Assembly (NCBI RefSeq): GCF_000090795.2
Contig: NW_003547004.1
Location: forward strand, 1 to 38,323
Reading direction: 5' to 3'
DNA: 38,323 nucleotides
DNA from: Amphimedon queenslandica
Taxonomy: Eukaryota; Porifera; Demospongiae; Haplosclerida; Niphatidae
This document shows positions 1-10,414 of this stretch, piece after piece. The position numbers were made by a program, and so were the translations under genes. The notes under the pieces were generated by a model. That model did not search any database and was not told the DNA's origin. It worked only from the letters and a program-made list of their open reading frames with translations. Positions within the stretch are counted from its first letter, which is position 1, and each line of letters opens with the position of its first letter.

Positions 1-520
1 ATGGCAGCAGATCATCAGGTCAGTGTGTGAGTAGAGTATACAACAAAAGGCATATTGATTGTTCCATTCACTATCCATTCACTATGCATGTACATGTAAT
101 AAGAAAATAATATACTATTGATAAAGTAGATTGATGGTGAGCACATTTGCATAATTACTCTTAAAAATATTTAAGGCACTTGTCATTTAATTAAAGTAAC
201 TAATATTGAAAGAGTTAAGACCTGTTGACTCATTAGCTGCACATGTGTCACACTGTTGTTGATGCGTGTAAATTTCAGCTATTAGAAAGTCGTTAATTCT
301 GCACTAGGTTATTAGAAATTATCAATATTTGTTTACATACTAAGACAATTAATTTCAAGGATATACAGTACGTATTTAATGGCTTTTAATGATTAACTTT
401 ATTTTTAGATTCTTCAAAAAAGAAAGTCAAATAAAACAGAATTGTAAGTTAGTTTTGTTACTTTTAAAGATTCTACTATATCATTTTAGTGATTCCAAGT
501 GCCCCAAGACCTTAGATTAA
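1..520 (+). CDS. 3' end of a small or truncated gene, unidentified
   Basis: Three short exons fit together: 1-18 (reads MAADHQ, then a GTCAGT donor), 409-443 (after TTTTTAG, before a GTAAGT donor) and 490-520 (after ATTTTAG, ending in TAA). The frame is kept across both joins and gives about 27 residues, MAADHQ then a Lys-rich ILQKRKSNKTE, ending PKTLD. The second intron is only 46 nt, the size seen in other genes here. An AATAAA-like signal lies near 567. The first ATG falls exactly at the window edge, so this may be the C-terminal end of a longer protein that begins outside. I do not recognise the family. Support is splice-site and frame consistency only. Confidence 0.35.
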
Positions 521-799
521 CTTTTTAAAACATTTAATTGTGTCATAATAATTATTAAATGATTTGAAAATAAAAATTCCTTGATAACGTTAGATATTTT
601 TCATACTATGTAGTGTTCAAATTCTTGTTATGTAATAGTTTTGAGCAATTTAAAAATTGTTAATGTGATTTTATTTGCCAACTTCACTGTCTATTTGGAG
701 GATCATTTGCTGCAATTAACTGGTGACATATAGGTCTAGGAAATTAGAAAATGATACAGACTCAGAACCTGTAGCATTCATTTAACAATGAATGCTACA
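521..799. other. Intergenic, with one perfect hairpin
   Basis: AT-rich spacer between the small gene and pseudogene A. A perfect 12-bp stem with an 8-nt loop lies at 769-800 (CTGTAGCATTCA and its complement). Nothing coding is seen. Confidence 0.6.
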
Positions 800-2865
800 G
801 CTATGCCCGTTAATGGTAGATAATTCTTTATTTACTTTATATTTAATTTTCTAATTACAGTTGATGACTACTTAAGTATAGATTTTGCTGGACGAACCAA
901 TGGTTCCCCACCAGAAAGGTTTCTCTGCAGTATGTATCACAAGGAAATGGAGTTGCTCTCCAACCAACTCTTTCATTTGATTACACAATTGCTGCTGAAA
1001 CTGGTCTATATGATTCACCAATACTAATTATACTATCAGGAGTTGTACTTGTATACATACGTTTTAGCATTACAATTGAGATGATATAGACAATAAGTGC
1101 ATTTGTTTTATTTGCAATAATCAAAATGTCCTTCTTTCCATTTGATAGCAATGGCTGTTCATTTACAAGTTTGCTGATTTCTTGTAGAAGGTATCACAGC
1201 TCTGCGTAAAAAAATTGATTTTTTGACCCCTTTTGAAGTTACTCTATCATGTTATAAAAAGTATCAAGATTTGAGAAGTATTCATTGCATGTGAAGCATG
1301 AAAATATTATATATTCATTATTTTTCTTTTGCAGATTTTTCGAAACACAATGTTCTATTTGATCCTAATGAGAATTAGTGCCACTAGTGCACTGGTTAAG
1401 ATTACGTCAGTCACAACTCATCAATTCCTTGTCAACGGTGGGGATGGTAAGACTATGTATTTAAATAATTATAACACGCTTTTACGTAATATTTTACTAC
1501 CACTAGTTACTATAAGCATATTAAAAGTAAATGTTTTTGTTTTAAACTTTTTTGCAGTTTTTAGAATTGGTAATAAAAATATTATCTCAGTAATGGAAGG
1601 AGGGACACTAGTGCTAACTATACAGCAGATAGGAGATGAGAGAGAGGGAGAAGCAATTAGAGAAAGCAAATACAACCAACTGTATTAAGACATGAAGGAG
1701 GAAATGCTACAAGAGGTGTGTATTATACTGTCATTGACCTAATGTTTATTAACACTATAGGTGGCTTACAATCTGATTTTTCCTTTAATCCTACTGTTCC
1801 TAAATTAACATACAGTGCCAATAAAACGCTGAATGATATTCCATTTACTCCTATCACTAATACTGATGATAATATCATTGAGGGAGATGAAACAATAAGA
1901 GTTATCATAGTACTTGGTGGGGGATCTAATGACCCTAATGACCATAATGTATAAGTAGAGCTGAAGTGGCAAACAGCTACAATCACCATCATTGATAATG
2001 ACTGTAATTACAGAACATAATAGAGTCTATAAATAATATTGTCTATTTTTTCATTGCATAGTTGGTGTGCTGTCATTGGAGAGAGGAACATATGATGTGA
2101 TTGAGAATGAAGGAACTGTAGAAATATGTGCTGTACTAACTGGAGGAGTATTATCAACTGATACAGTAATAACTCTACAAGCTAGTGACAACACTGCAGT
2201 ATGGAACAGTAAGTATTAATCTAACATTACCAGGATTTCCCAGAGGATTTTGGCATAGTGCTCTTGCTGCAGATCCTTTAGCAGTGGATTTTGAAGTTGC
2301 TCAAAAACTTGACAAAATATTTTTTAAATGTTTAAGTGTATTTTTCTAATGCTTATAGTGGGCTAATTCTAATAAAAATTATTTTTTTATAAATTCTCAA
2401 AATTACTCAAAAATTGGGTCAAAGTCCCTGTACAGGCATTGGCTAAATTTTACGAAAAATGGCTCAAAGAAAATTTTCCACTTTCATAATTTTTTCTGAT
2501 GCACATACATGTTCTTGTGTTGTGTAGCAAGTTTGAGCCAATTCTGATTGAATTGAATTTTTTATAAATTTTGAAAGTTACTCTAAAATACAGGGTCATT
2601 GATCAAATTTTGCCAAAAATAATTGGGAAAGAATTCTCCATTCTTATAATTTTTAATGCAAGTGTATAGTTTGAGCTGATATGGATATTTACAAATTTTT
2701 AATTTGCTCCAAGTGCCATGCACTGTATTGTAACCATAAACATTGCTCTTCATTGAATTGTGTCCTGTAATTACTAGGTGAATATAGTGCTCGTGAATTA
2801 CGTCCAATACTAAAGGCATTTGGAAGCAGGACATGTGGAAGATTTAATATCATCAATGATATTAA
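800..2865 (+). pseudogene. Pseudogene A: decayed Calx-beta gene, 5'- and 3'-truncated
   Basis: This stretch follows the exon order of intact genes B and D but is damaged. The end of the exon-3 match is near 805-813. The exon-4 match (862-1090) has a 1-bp deletion near 923 and a disrupted end. The exon-5 and exon-6 matches (about 1180-1270 and 1336-1445) are barely alignable. The exon-7 match (1559-1714) carries a frameshift. The exon-8 match (1763-2001) has TAA where the paralogues have a Gln codon. Exon 9 (2062-2208) still reads cleanly, with the GTYDVIENEGTVEICAVLTGG core. The exon-10 match (2778 to about 2865) breaks off in mid-exon where repeat DNA begins. The leader and Cys-module exons are absent. 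Multiple independent lesions make a functional full-length product very unlikely. Confidence 0.85.
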
Positions 2866-2984
2866 ACACACCTTTCCGTGTTTAAATAACACACCTCTGT
2901 GCTAAAATCACATACTTTTTGTGTTATAATTTGGGACACCAAAAATGTGTAATTTTAACATGCAATTTTTTGTGTGTAATTTTT

Positions 2985-3092
2985 TTCTTTTTTCCTCATT
3001 GCTCATTCCATCAGGAAGTACCTCTAATACAATAACTTGAAATTTTGTAGTAACTCACCTTGACTTCTGAAGTGTTTGGTAACCACAATCCC
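2985..3092 (-). pseudogene. Relic of a GIY-YIG nuclease domain (C-terminal half)
   Basis: Read on the - strand, this piece gives TKHFRSQGELLQNF, then after a 1-bp deletion VIVLEVLPDGMSNEEK. The intact GIY-YIG domain encoded at 12110-12210 reads TKHFRSQGGLLKNF, VIVLEVLPEEMSEEEK. Nucleotide identity is high over roughly 100 bp. The piece covers only the segment between the YIG motif and the catalytic Glu; neither of those is present. It is a dead fragment that shows the domain, or an element carrying it, has been copied around this locus. Confidence 0.75.
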
Positions 3093-3097
3093 CTGAT

Positions 3098-3428
3098 ATG
3101 TTCACTGATAATATTTTAAGATCATATGCCAGTGCAAGGACTCTCACTTATTCTCCTCTTGCTGCTGCTGGTTTTAAAACTCCTGTCAAGTCAGAGTCTT
3201 TTAGTTCTGACCTCTCTGTTCCTACCACTCCTCTTCACTCCATTTTAAAGACTCAACATAAGACCATGTCCAAGCAAAAAAAGTATTAGTTTTGGTGAGA
3301 GTGATGAAAGAGTTTTCATAGCAACAATGTGTGGCATTTCACTAGAGGGTGACAGTGCTTCAATGATAGCATATAATTTGAGTACTCCCACTATAGATAG
3401 ACTCACTGATTTTATTGTTTTGAAATGA
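3098..3428 (+). pseudogene. Frameshifted coding-like fragment, unidentified
   Basis: An open frame from 3098 (LTYSPLAAAGFKTPVKSE, then TPLHSILKTQHKTMSKQKK) meets a stop at 3287. A shift by one base in the seven-A run at 3276-3282 opens a second frame, ISFGESDERVFIATMCGISL and onward, ending at TGA 3426-3428. The composition (Ser/Thr/Pro-Lys followed by a KKSISF-like stretch) looks protein-like, and the join at a homopolymer suggests a frameshifted gene fragment. No family is recognised. It lies inside inserted repeat DNA and may be chance. Confidence 0.3.
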
Positions 3429-4502
3429 AGAAATATATTTTTACAAAAATAATAACAATAAAATCATCAAGTAAAATTTCCCTCAGTTATAGGCCATTGT
3501 ACCATCAATTTTTTAATCAAAAGTGTGGGTAATTTGACCTTTCGACGCATGCTTTCTATTAGAATAGACCTAAATTTTATTCCAGTGTCAACATAACATC
3601 AGGACAAGTTTAATAATTATTGTAAACCCACCTTTACACTGTTAAGGTCAATGCCTTATATGGTCATTGTCCTATGAAGTCATCATTAGTAAGACTTGGC
3701 ATCAATTTTTAATTGAAAACCTGGGCAATTTGACTTTTTGACATGTGCTTTAGATCAATGTTAATAGATTTAATGTAATGTACAAGCTAATCTGAAATTG
3801 TTGAAATAGTAAAGTAGCTTGGAGAGTAGAATATCCATCCTTTAAGGTTCTACATGCAAATGTTTGAATTTGTAGAAAAAATTTGCAGCCAATTTTTATC
3901 CTAGGAAAGTAGGAAAAAATGGCGAGTAGGACAAAAGTAGCAGCACTAGGACATGAAATAGCAGCAAAATTTTGACAAGACAAAAGTTGTCCTGAGCATG
4001 CGCATTGGCACATGCCCTTGATACACCCACTTATTATCACAAGAATTATACATGTTGATAGCAACCCCACTGTGGGATACATTGCAGCGTTCCTGGTACA
4101 TATCTATGGTTTGTATGACCTTGCCCTCAGGCCTGCAACCCTCCAGCAACAGGCTTGGTCATACAAATGTGATGTATTCCTAGTGGGGGCATTATAATAA
4201 GATTTATTTATAAGGCATTGACCTTACAAGTGTAAAGGTGGGTCTCACCTGTCTTTATTTGTGTCTGTGCATACAATTAATGGAATCTTTAAAGGCTTGA
4301 TTCTGTCTGGTATTGTATTATCCACTTTTACATTTGTAAGGTAAATGCCTTATAATATAAGGCATTGATTGACCTTACAAGTGTAAAGGTGGGTTTACAA
4401 GTAAACATTAAGGTCATTGTCATATCATCTTATCATTAGTATGCCCACATATAATCTATCTAGCACTATAGGAGTAGAATTATAACAACAAGAAAGGCCA
4501 AT

Positions 4503-7500
4503 ATGGCTCTTGTATTCTTTAGTTTCTTTTTGCTATTAGTACTTACAGGTATAATGATCAAATGTATGTTAAGGTAATCTTGTTTATTTTATGTATAGAT
4601 CTAGTTCAAGGCCAATTACAGGAGGATGTAATTGTAGAGTGTTATTCATCTGCTGCTGATTGTGTTAGTAATACTAATGGAGTCAGTCTTGCAGCTATTG
4701 ACTGCTGTAATAGAACTAGTGGAGGATATATATCTCATTCTTCACTAGCTGCACAGTGTGGTGCATGTGTTGGTAAGATAATCATTGTAACACAGACACT
4801 GAGTTATTTTATTATTTTAATGTTATTATCTTAAGCCATATTTACTTTTATTTTACTCTGTATTCACTAGTTGTTGGTTTTGATCAATCACGTGTGCATA
4901 TTGGTCCAAGTGATGCTGGGAGAAGATACTCATTTACTGCTGATGTACTCCTCAGTACTCCTGGGGCTCCTGATGTTACTGGTCTGGATTACGTTATTTC
5001 ACGAGAGCCAGCAGTTGATGGTAGATAATGCTTTTATTTACTTTATATTAATTTTCTCTGATTTAAGTTACTGACTACTTAAGCTCAGATTTTGCTGGAC
5101 GAACAAATGGTTTCCTACCAGAAAGGTTTAGCATACGGTATCTGTCACAAGGGAATGCTGTTGCTCTCCAACCAACTCTTTCCTTTGATTACTTGATTGC
5201 TGCTGAAACTGATGCAGCTGCAGGTGATCCACCAATACCATCAGAAGTTGTACTTGTATACAGACGTCTTAGCATTACAATAGAGGACATAGACAGTGAG
5301 TTTGTATTGAATCAGTTTATTGTGATCATCATCATCTCTCTCTTTATAGTAATTACTGTTGGTCTTGAACCTCCATCAATAGTTTTAGAAGGTAGTAGTG
5401 CTACAGCTAGGGTTGAACGTCAAATAATTACATATGAAGCTCCTTTTGAAGTTACTGTCTCAAATGAGAGGTATACTGGCCCATTGTCTCAAGATGAAGC
5501 TGCTGTTGGAGACTTTGGTATGACATAAGTAATTCTTTATGATTAATTATTCCTTTAATTAGATCTTTTCAACTTTACTGAGAAGCATAGCTATGTATTT
5601 CGACCAACAACATTAAATGAGCAACGCTTTGGAGAACTAATTTTTATAATGCCACAGGACAATATTGTTGAGTTACAAGAAGTGTTTAGATGGAGACTCA
5701 CTGTTAATGATTCTAGAGTTAGACTAGATCCTGAAAAAATCACTCAATTAGTAAGACTTGATAATCAAGATGGTAAGTCATTTGTTCATGAGATATTGAT
5801 TATTATCATTCTGTTTACAATATAGTTTTTAATATTGGATTTAAAGATGTAAATGTGACTATTAGAGAAGGAGAAGGGGCAGCATTAACTATAAAGCAGA
5901 TAGGAAATGAGACTGGTGGTGCAGACATTGGAGGCTTTCCAGAGGATGGTTTACAACCAATTCAATTGGAACTTATATTGGGGACTGCCACAAATGGTTA
6001 GTATAAACAAACATATTCATGTAGTTTTTTAATGTTAATAATTATAGGTAGTGATTTCCTTATAAATTTTACTGTTCCAAGATTAACCTACAGTGTTAAT
6101 AATACACTGAATGATATTTCATTCACTTCTATCACTAGTATTGATGATAATATCATTGAGGGAAATGAAACATTAAAAGTCGTCATAGTACCTGTTGGGA
6201 ATAATGTTCAAGCACAGAAAGACCGGCAGACGGCTACCATCACAATCATTGATAATAACAGTAAAGCTACATTTGCAATACACACAACTCCACTTATTGC
6301 ATCAGTTCTGTAGATTATGATATGTTACCAGCCACCCCAGGTTCGTCTTTTTGGCCTCAGCAGCAATTAGTGTGGGCGAGGACTTTAGTCTTGCACCCTA
6401 GCGATTAGCGTGGGCGAGGACTATGTAGTTAACTTAAGCAGAGATAAAGAGTAAATGAATTACTTATGAATGAATTAATTCATTTACTCTAATATCTATG
6501 ACTTAAGCATGGTGTTGTCATTCATTCATTTATTCATTCATTCATTTTGTCCACTGCAACTCTTGCTTTGAGGATCTGTGGTATTAAAAGAGGCTTTCCT
6601 AAAGTCACCAAAACTTCTCCACGGGCTAGAAAAAGTTACTTTTTAGTAGAAGTAACTTTTTCTATCCCATGGAGAAGTTTTGGTGACTGTAGGAGAGCCT
6701 CTTTTTAAAACCACAGAACCTTATTATGATGACTTGTAGAGTAGTAGATCTAATCATGAACATGTTTATCCTCTTATCTTATCAGTGGAGGGAGCTGGCT
6801 AGCTCATACTGCTAATCAATTTATTGTAATATCTTCCTGTAGTCATAACAACACCTCCAGAGTCAGTCACTGTACTGCTAAATGAAGGAGGAAGAGCTAA
6901 TTTTACTTGTGAAGGAACTGGTGGTGTTTTAAGATGGACAGTTGAAGGCTTACCAACAGACCATTCTCTTAATCAAGAAAGAAGTTTAATAGTTAGCAAC
7001 ACTAGTGCATCTCCTGATGTATTGTCATCAGTTCTATCAGTTGCTGTATTGCCTATTAATGATGGAGTTAATATCACTTGTCAAATTTATTCAATTTCTA
7101 ATCCATTTGATCCAACCACTTCAACAAGCACTCTAACAATACGAGGTTTAATAATCTAATATTATTTATATAATCATTTTTTAATAGGAATATCATCTGT
7201 TGAAGACCTACAATGGTCTAATGATGATCAGTTACTCTCATGGTCTCCTCCTTCTTTTTATTCCAATGATATACTACCAGGAGGAATTGCAACATATAAT
7301 GTACTAGTGAATGGTATCAGTGTTACTAATACTGCTAATACTAGTGTATGGTTGAATAGTACAGCATTGAATATTTCTTGTAAAGAGTTTGATGTCAGTG
7401 TTACTGTTTTTATTGTACAATATGTGTCACTTGGGACAGTACACAGTTTTAACAACACTGCAAGTAAGTGTCTATGATTTGATTGAAGCATTCTATTCAC

Positions 7501-8771
7501 TTCAGTAGATTATACTGTATTTTATGAAAGTCTTTTAATGAATTATGATGAATCAAATAGTACATTTAGTGCCAATCTCACTAGCTTGGTAAACATAACA
7601 TTGAATATATTAACTTTAGCTCTACATTTATTAGATAAACAGTACACAATCATGTGACAGTACAATAATGGGTAGAGTTTACCCTGATAAAGGAATAAAA
7701 GAAAATACTCAGTTTATTAAAGCTAATGAAAAAGAAGAAATATTTCAATATAAAATGATTGGATTAAAACCATGTAGAACATACACTGCCGTTATTGATG
7801 TGTTACATTATTTTATTAGAGGAGATAAAACTAATTTCACATTTAGTGAGTATAATAATGATATTATTTTTTAATGATTTTATATTTTTCCTCATAGCCA
7901 CACCATCATCAGATGTTTATGATATTATTGTATCAAATGAAAATGAGTCAGTTAGTGTAGAGTGTGTATATGCTTTGCTATCTACTGCTGAAGGATGTCA
8001 TGTAGTATTTAATGATGTGGCAAATAAAAGAAGTGAATCCTTCAACATAACAGGATCAGGTAATACAACGATATCATTATCAACCAGTGGACATTATACT
8101 GTGACTGCTTATGATATTCTTAATGAGAGCATCATACCATGGTCATGTGTACAACCTAAACTAGTGACAGTAGTTAAATTCATGCCTTCACCTTCATCTG
8201 TCAGATCTAGTAATGGTAAAGATAAATTAGGTTGTAATTAAGTAATATTTTCAATTATTAGAATTATTGCACACACTTTACAGTGAGGATGTGCCTGTAC
8301 TAACTTCTTCAGGTACATTATGATCAATATAAAATACAATGTTTCCTCTTATTTAGAATCTCCCAGTAGCTCTGATCTTAACATATCACCAGCAATTCCT
8401 AGTACTATCAACAGCAACAGTATTAATTCAGTTGTATTGATAGGTAGTAGTGCAGTTGGTGCTGTTATTGTGTTTGCTCCAATCACAATCATTATTGCAG
8501 TTGCTGCAGTTGTTTGGCATATTAGAAAAACAAAAACAAAAAGTAAAATGTTATTATTAATTATTATGGTATTTATTTCTCACTGTTTTATCAGGTAACT
8601 TTATGAGTAACAATCCTGCTTATGGACAAAGTATATACATTACATTTTAAAATTTATTATTTATTATTAATAGTTCAACTTACCCTACAAATGCCATCAG
8701 AAATAAAGACAGATGTTAATCCAGCATATGAGACAGTCACAAATAATGCACTATATGAAACTGTATTTTAG
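4503..8771 (+). CDS. Gene B: Calx-beta / Ig / FN3 single-pass receptor-like protein
   Basis: Seventeen exons join in frame to 973 residues: 4503-4548, 4599-4772, 4871-5020, 5068-5295, 5350-5517, 5563-5772, 5826-5996, 6048-6260, 6843-7145, 7188-7463, 7506-7588, 7635-7845, 7898-8215, 8262-8312, 8357-8542, 8595-8630, 8674-8771. All introns are phase 1 except the 46-nt one after 7588 (phase 0). Seen: signal peptide (residues 1-20), six-Cys module (23-73), degenerate beta-sandwich region (74-325), Calx-beta (326-453, ending in TATITIIDN), Ig-like domain with Cys-Trp-Cys (454-554), two FN3-like domains (555-744), a further Cys-containing domain (745-850), a Ser/Asn stalk, a membrane segment (about 893-922) with a basic stop-transfer, and a 50-residue tail with NPAYG, NPAYETV and a terminal LYETVF. 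NPxY and YxxV motifs are known docking sites for PTB and SH2 proteins. Adhesion or signalling at the cell surface is inferred, not shown. Confidence 0.85.
6262..6842. repeat. Gene B intron 8: foldback element and short repeats
   Basis: The longest intron of gene B. At 6572-6720 there is a foldback element with arms of about 70 bp around a short TAGTAG centre. The arms begin GGATCTGTGGT and end ACCACAGAACC. Just upstream are a TTCA-rich simple repeat (about 6517-6546), an imperfect palindrome at 6452-6492, and a direct repeat of GTGGGCGAGGACT (about 6372 and 6411). Confidence 0.75.
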
Positions 8772-9304
8772 CCTCATCAGGCATTGTAATGTGTGCATTT
8801 TAATTATAATTGTGTGTATGCTACAAAACACTATGGCTATACATGATGTGCATATCTCAGCTTAAACTGTTTTTGTTTTGACTCACTTGGTTATAGTTGT
8901 TTACCCATATAGTTCACTGTATAGTTTCAATATTACAAATACAATGTCAATTTATAGTCACAAACTAGATCTAACTTATTAAAAGCTACAACAGCCTCCG
9001 GTGTTTTCACACCATCAAATTTGATGAGGCTAATATTGCTCACACTGTGACTGGGCACATGCATAGGCTCTATACTTAGCTATGTGTACTGTGCATTTTC
9101 CAGCAATACATAATTGTACTGATTGATATTCCATTCACTCCTATCACTAGCATTGATGATAATATCATTGAGGGATAAGTGTCACCATATTAAGTAATGG
9201 TAATAATGTTATCCAAATACCAAGAAATTGGTGGACAGCTACCATCACCAGAATGAAGATTCTAATGTTTGTTTATTGTTTTACTTTTATTATTCATTGC
9301 ATAG
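8772..9304 (+). pseudogene. Spacer after gene B with broken exon-8 relic of copy C
   Basis: Downstream of gene B, about 9120-9250 matches exon 8 of genes B and D (the stretch ending IDDNIIEG), but the frame is broken by a TAA directly after the Gly codon and by indels. The first part of that exon is missing. The rest of the spacer shows nothing coding. Confidence 0.6.
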
Positions 9305-10414
9305 CTGGTGTGCTATCAATGAAAGGAACATATGATGTGATTGAGAATGAAGGAACTGTAGAAATATGTGCTGTACTAACTGGAGGAGTATTATCAACTG
9401 ATACAGAAATAACTCTACAAGCTAGAGATAACACTGCAGCATGGAACAGTAAGTATTAATCTAATCTAATATTACCAGGGTTTTCCATAGGATTTTGGCA
9501 TAATGCTCCTACTTGCAGGTCAATTTTAAAGTTGCTCAAATATTTCACTAAATATTTTTTAAAATTAGAAGTAATTTTTATTGCATATAGATCTAGCTAG
9601 CTAATTCCAATGAAAAATACATTTTTCATAAATTTTCAAAATTACTCAAAAATAGGGCCAAAGACCTGAAACAAATTCTCAATTTTTATAATTTTTTTCT
9701 GATGCATATTTATACATTGTACGTATGTTGCATTTCAGTTGAGTTGATTTTGATCAAATTAAAATTTTTAATAAATTTTTAAAGTTACTCTAAAATCAGG
9801 ATATAGTACAGGTTTGTTGATCAAATTTTGCCAAAAATTATTCAAAGAAAATTCTCCATTTTAATAATTTTCTGATGTATATACATGTACGTGTGTTGTA
9901 TTTTAAGTTTGAGCTGATTCCAATTAAAGTTGGATTTTTTATAAATTATTCAAGCTACCCAAAAATTAGGTGAAATCCTTGTTTTTTGGTCAAATTTTTG
10001 CCAAAAATGACTTGAAGAGATTTCTCCATTTTTTTATAAATTACATGATACATGTTGTTATGTTGTCTTGCTTGTGTAGCAACAAGCAAGTTTGAGCTGA
10101 TTTTTATCAAAATTGAATTTTTAAAGTTGCTCCAAGACTCCAAGTGCCATGTACTATATTGCAACCATAAATATTCCTCTTCATTGAATTGTGTCCTGTA
10201 ATTACTAGGTGACTATAGTACTCATGAAATTTGTCCAATACTAAAGGCATTTGGAAACAGGACATGTGGCAGATTTAATATTATCAATGATGCTGTTAAA
10301 GAGGAACTGTATGAGAACTTTAAAGTTGGAATAGTCAATGTTAATCCACAGAACAGTGCAGTAGCAATAGACAAGAGTCAATCAATTATTAGGATACAGA
10401 ATGATGATTATTAG
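9305..10414 (+). CDS. Copy C: two intact Calx-beta exons ending in a stop
   Basis: Exon 9305-9448 (after a CATAG acceptor, before a GTAAG donor) and exon 10209-10414 join in phase 1 and read without interruption: VIENEGTVEICAVLTGG in the first, then a second part with FNRTCGRFNIIND-like sequence (here GNRTCGRFNIIND) ending RIQNDDY and TAG at 10412-10414. Exon 10 is 206 bp, the same as its match in gene D, and stops at the same codon position. The intron (about 760 bp) holds degenerate copies of the dispersed repeat. No leader exon is attached. The exon-8 match upstream is broken, so this is either a partial duplicate or a set of alternative 3' exons for gene B, whose exon 8 ends in the matching phase. 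Confidence 0.55.
9590..10170. repeat. Dispersed A/T-rich repeat, degenerate tandem copies
   Basis: Repeated phrases such as GATGCATAT, a GTTGTATT/GTTTGAGCTGATT block and CAAATTTTGCCAAAAAT recur about every 180-200 bp. The same consensus is found at 2380-2720 in the matching intron of pseudogene A, and at 16985-17350, 28480-28890, 32880-33840 and 36230-36490. Confidence 0.7.

Larger units (their letters stand above)
2866..4502. mobile_element. Inserted repeat DNA interrupting exon 10 of pseudogene A
   Basis: The exon-10 homology stops abruptly near 2865 and its remaining part is not found downstream. In between lie a GIY-YIG relic (2985-3092, - strand), a frameshifted coding-like piece (3098-3428, + strand) and a foldback cluster. 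In that cluster, 3624-3660 is inverted relative to 4208-4244 and to 4356-4395, all carrying AAGGCATTGACCTTAC-like sequence. A second head-to-head copy lies at 4325-4354. The stretch 3659-3698 also recurs directly near 4409-4446. I see no transposase or reverse transcriptase. The outer boundaries are estimates; the right limit is simply where gene B begins. Confidence 0.5.

Noticed and set aside
3750..4197. Open frames on both strands around 3750-4197
   Set aside because: They lie inside the foldback cluster and have no recognisable domain or splice support.
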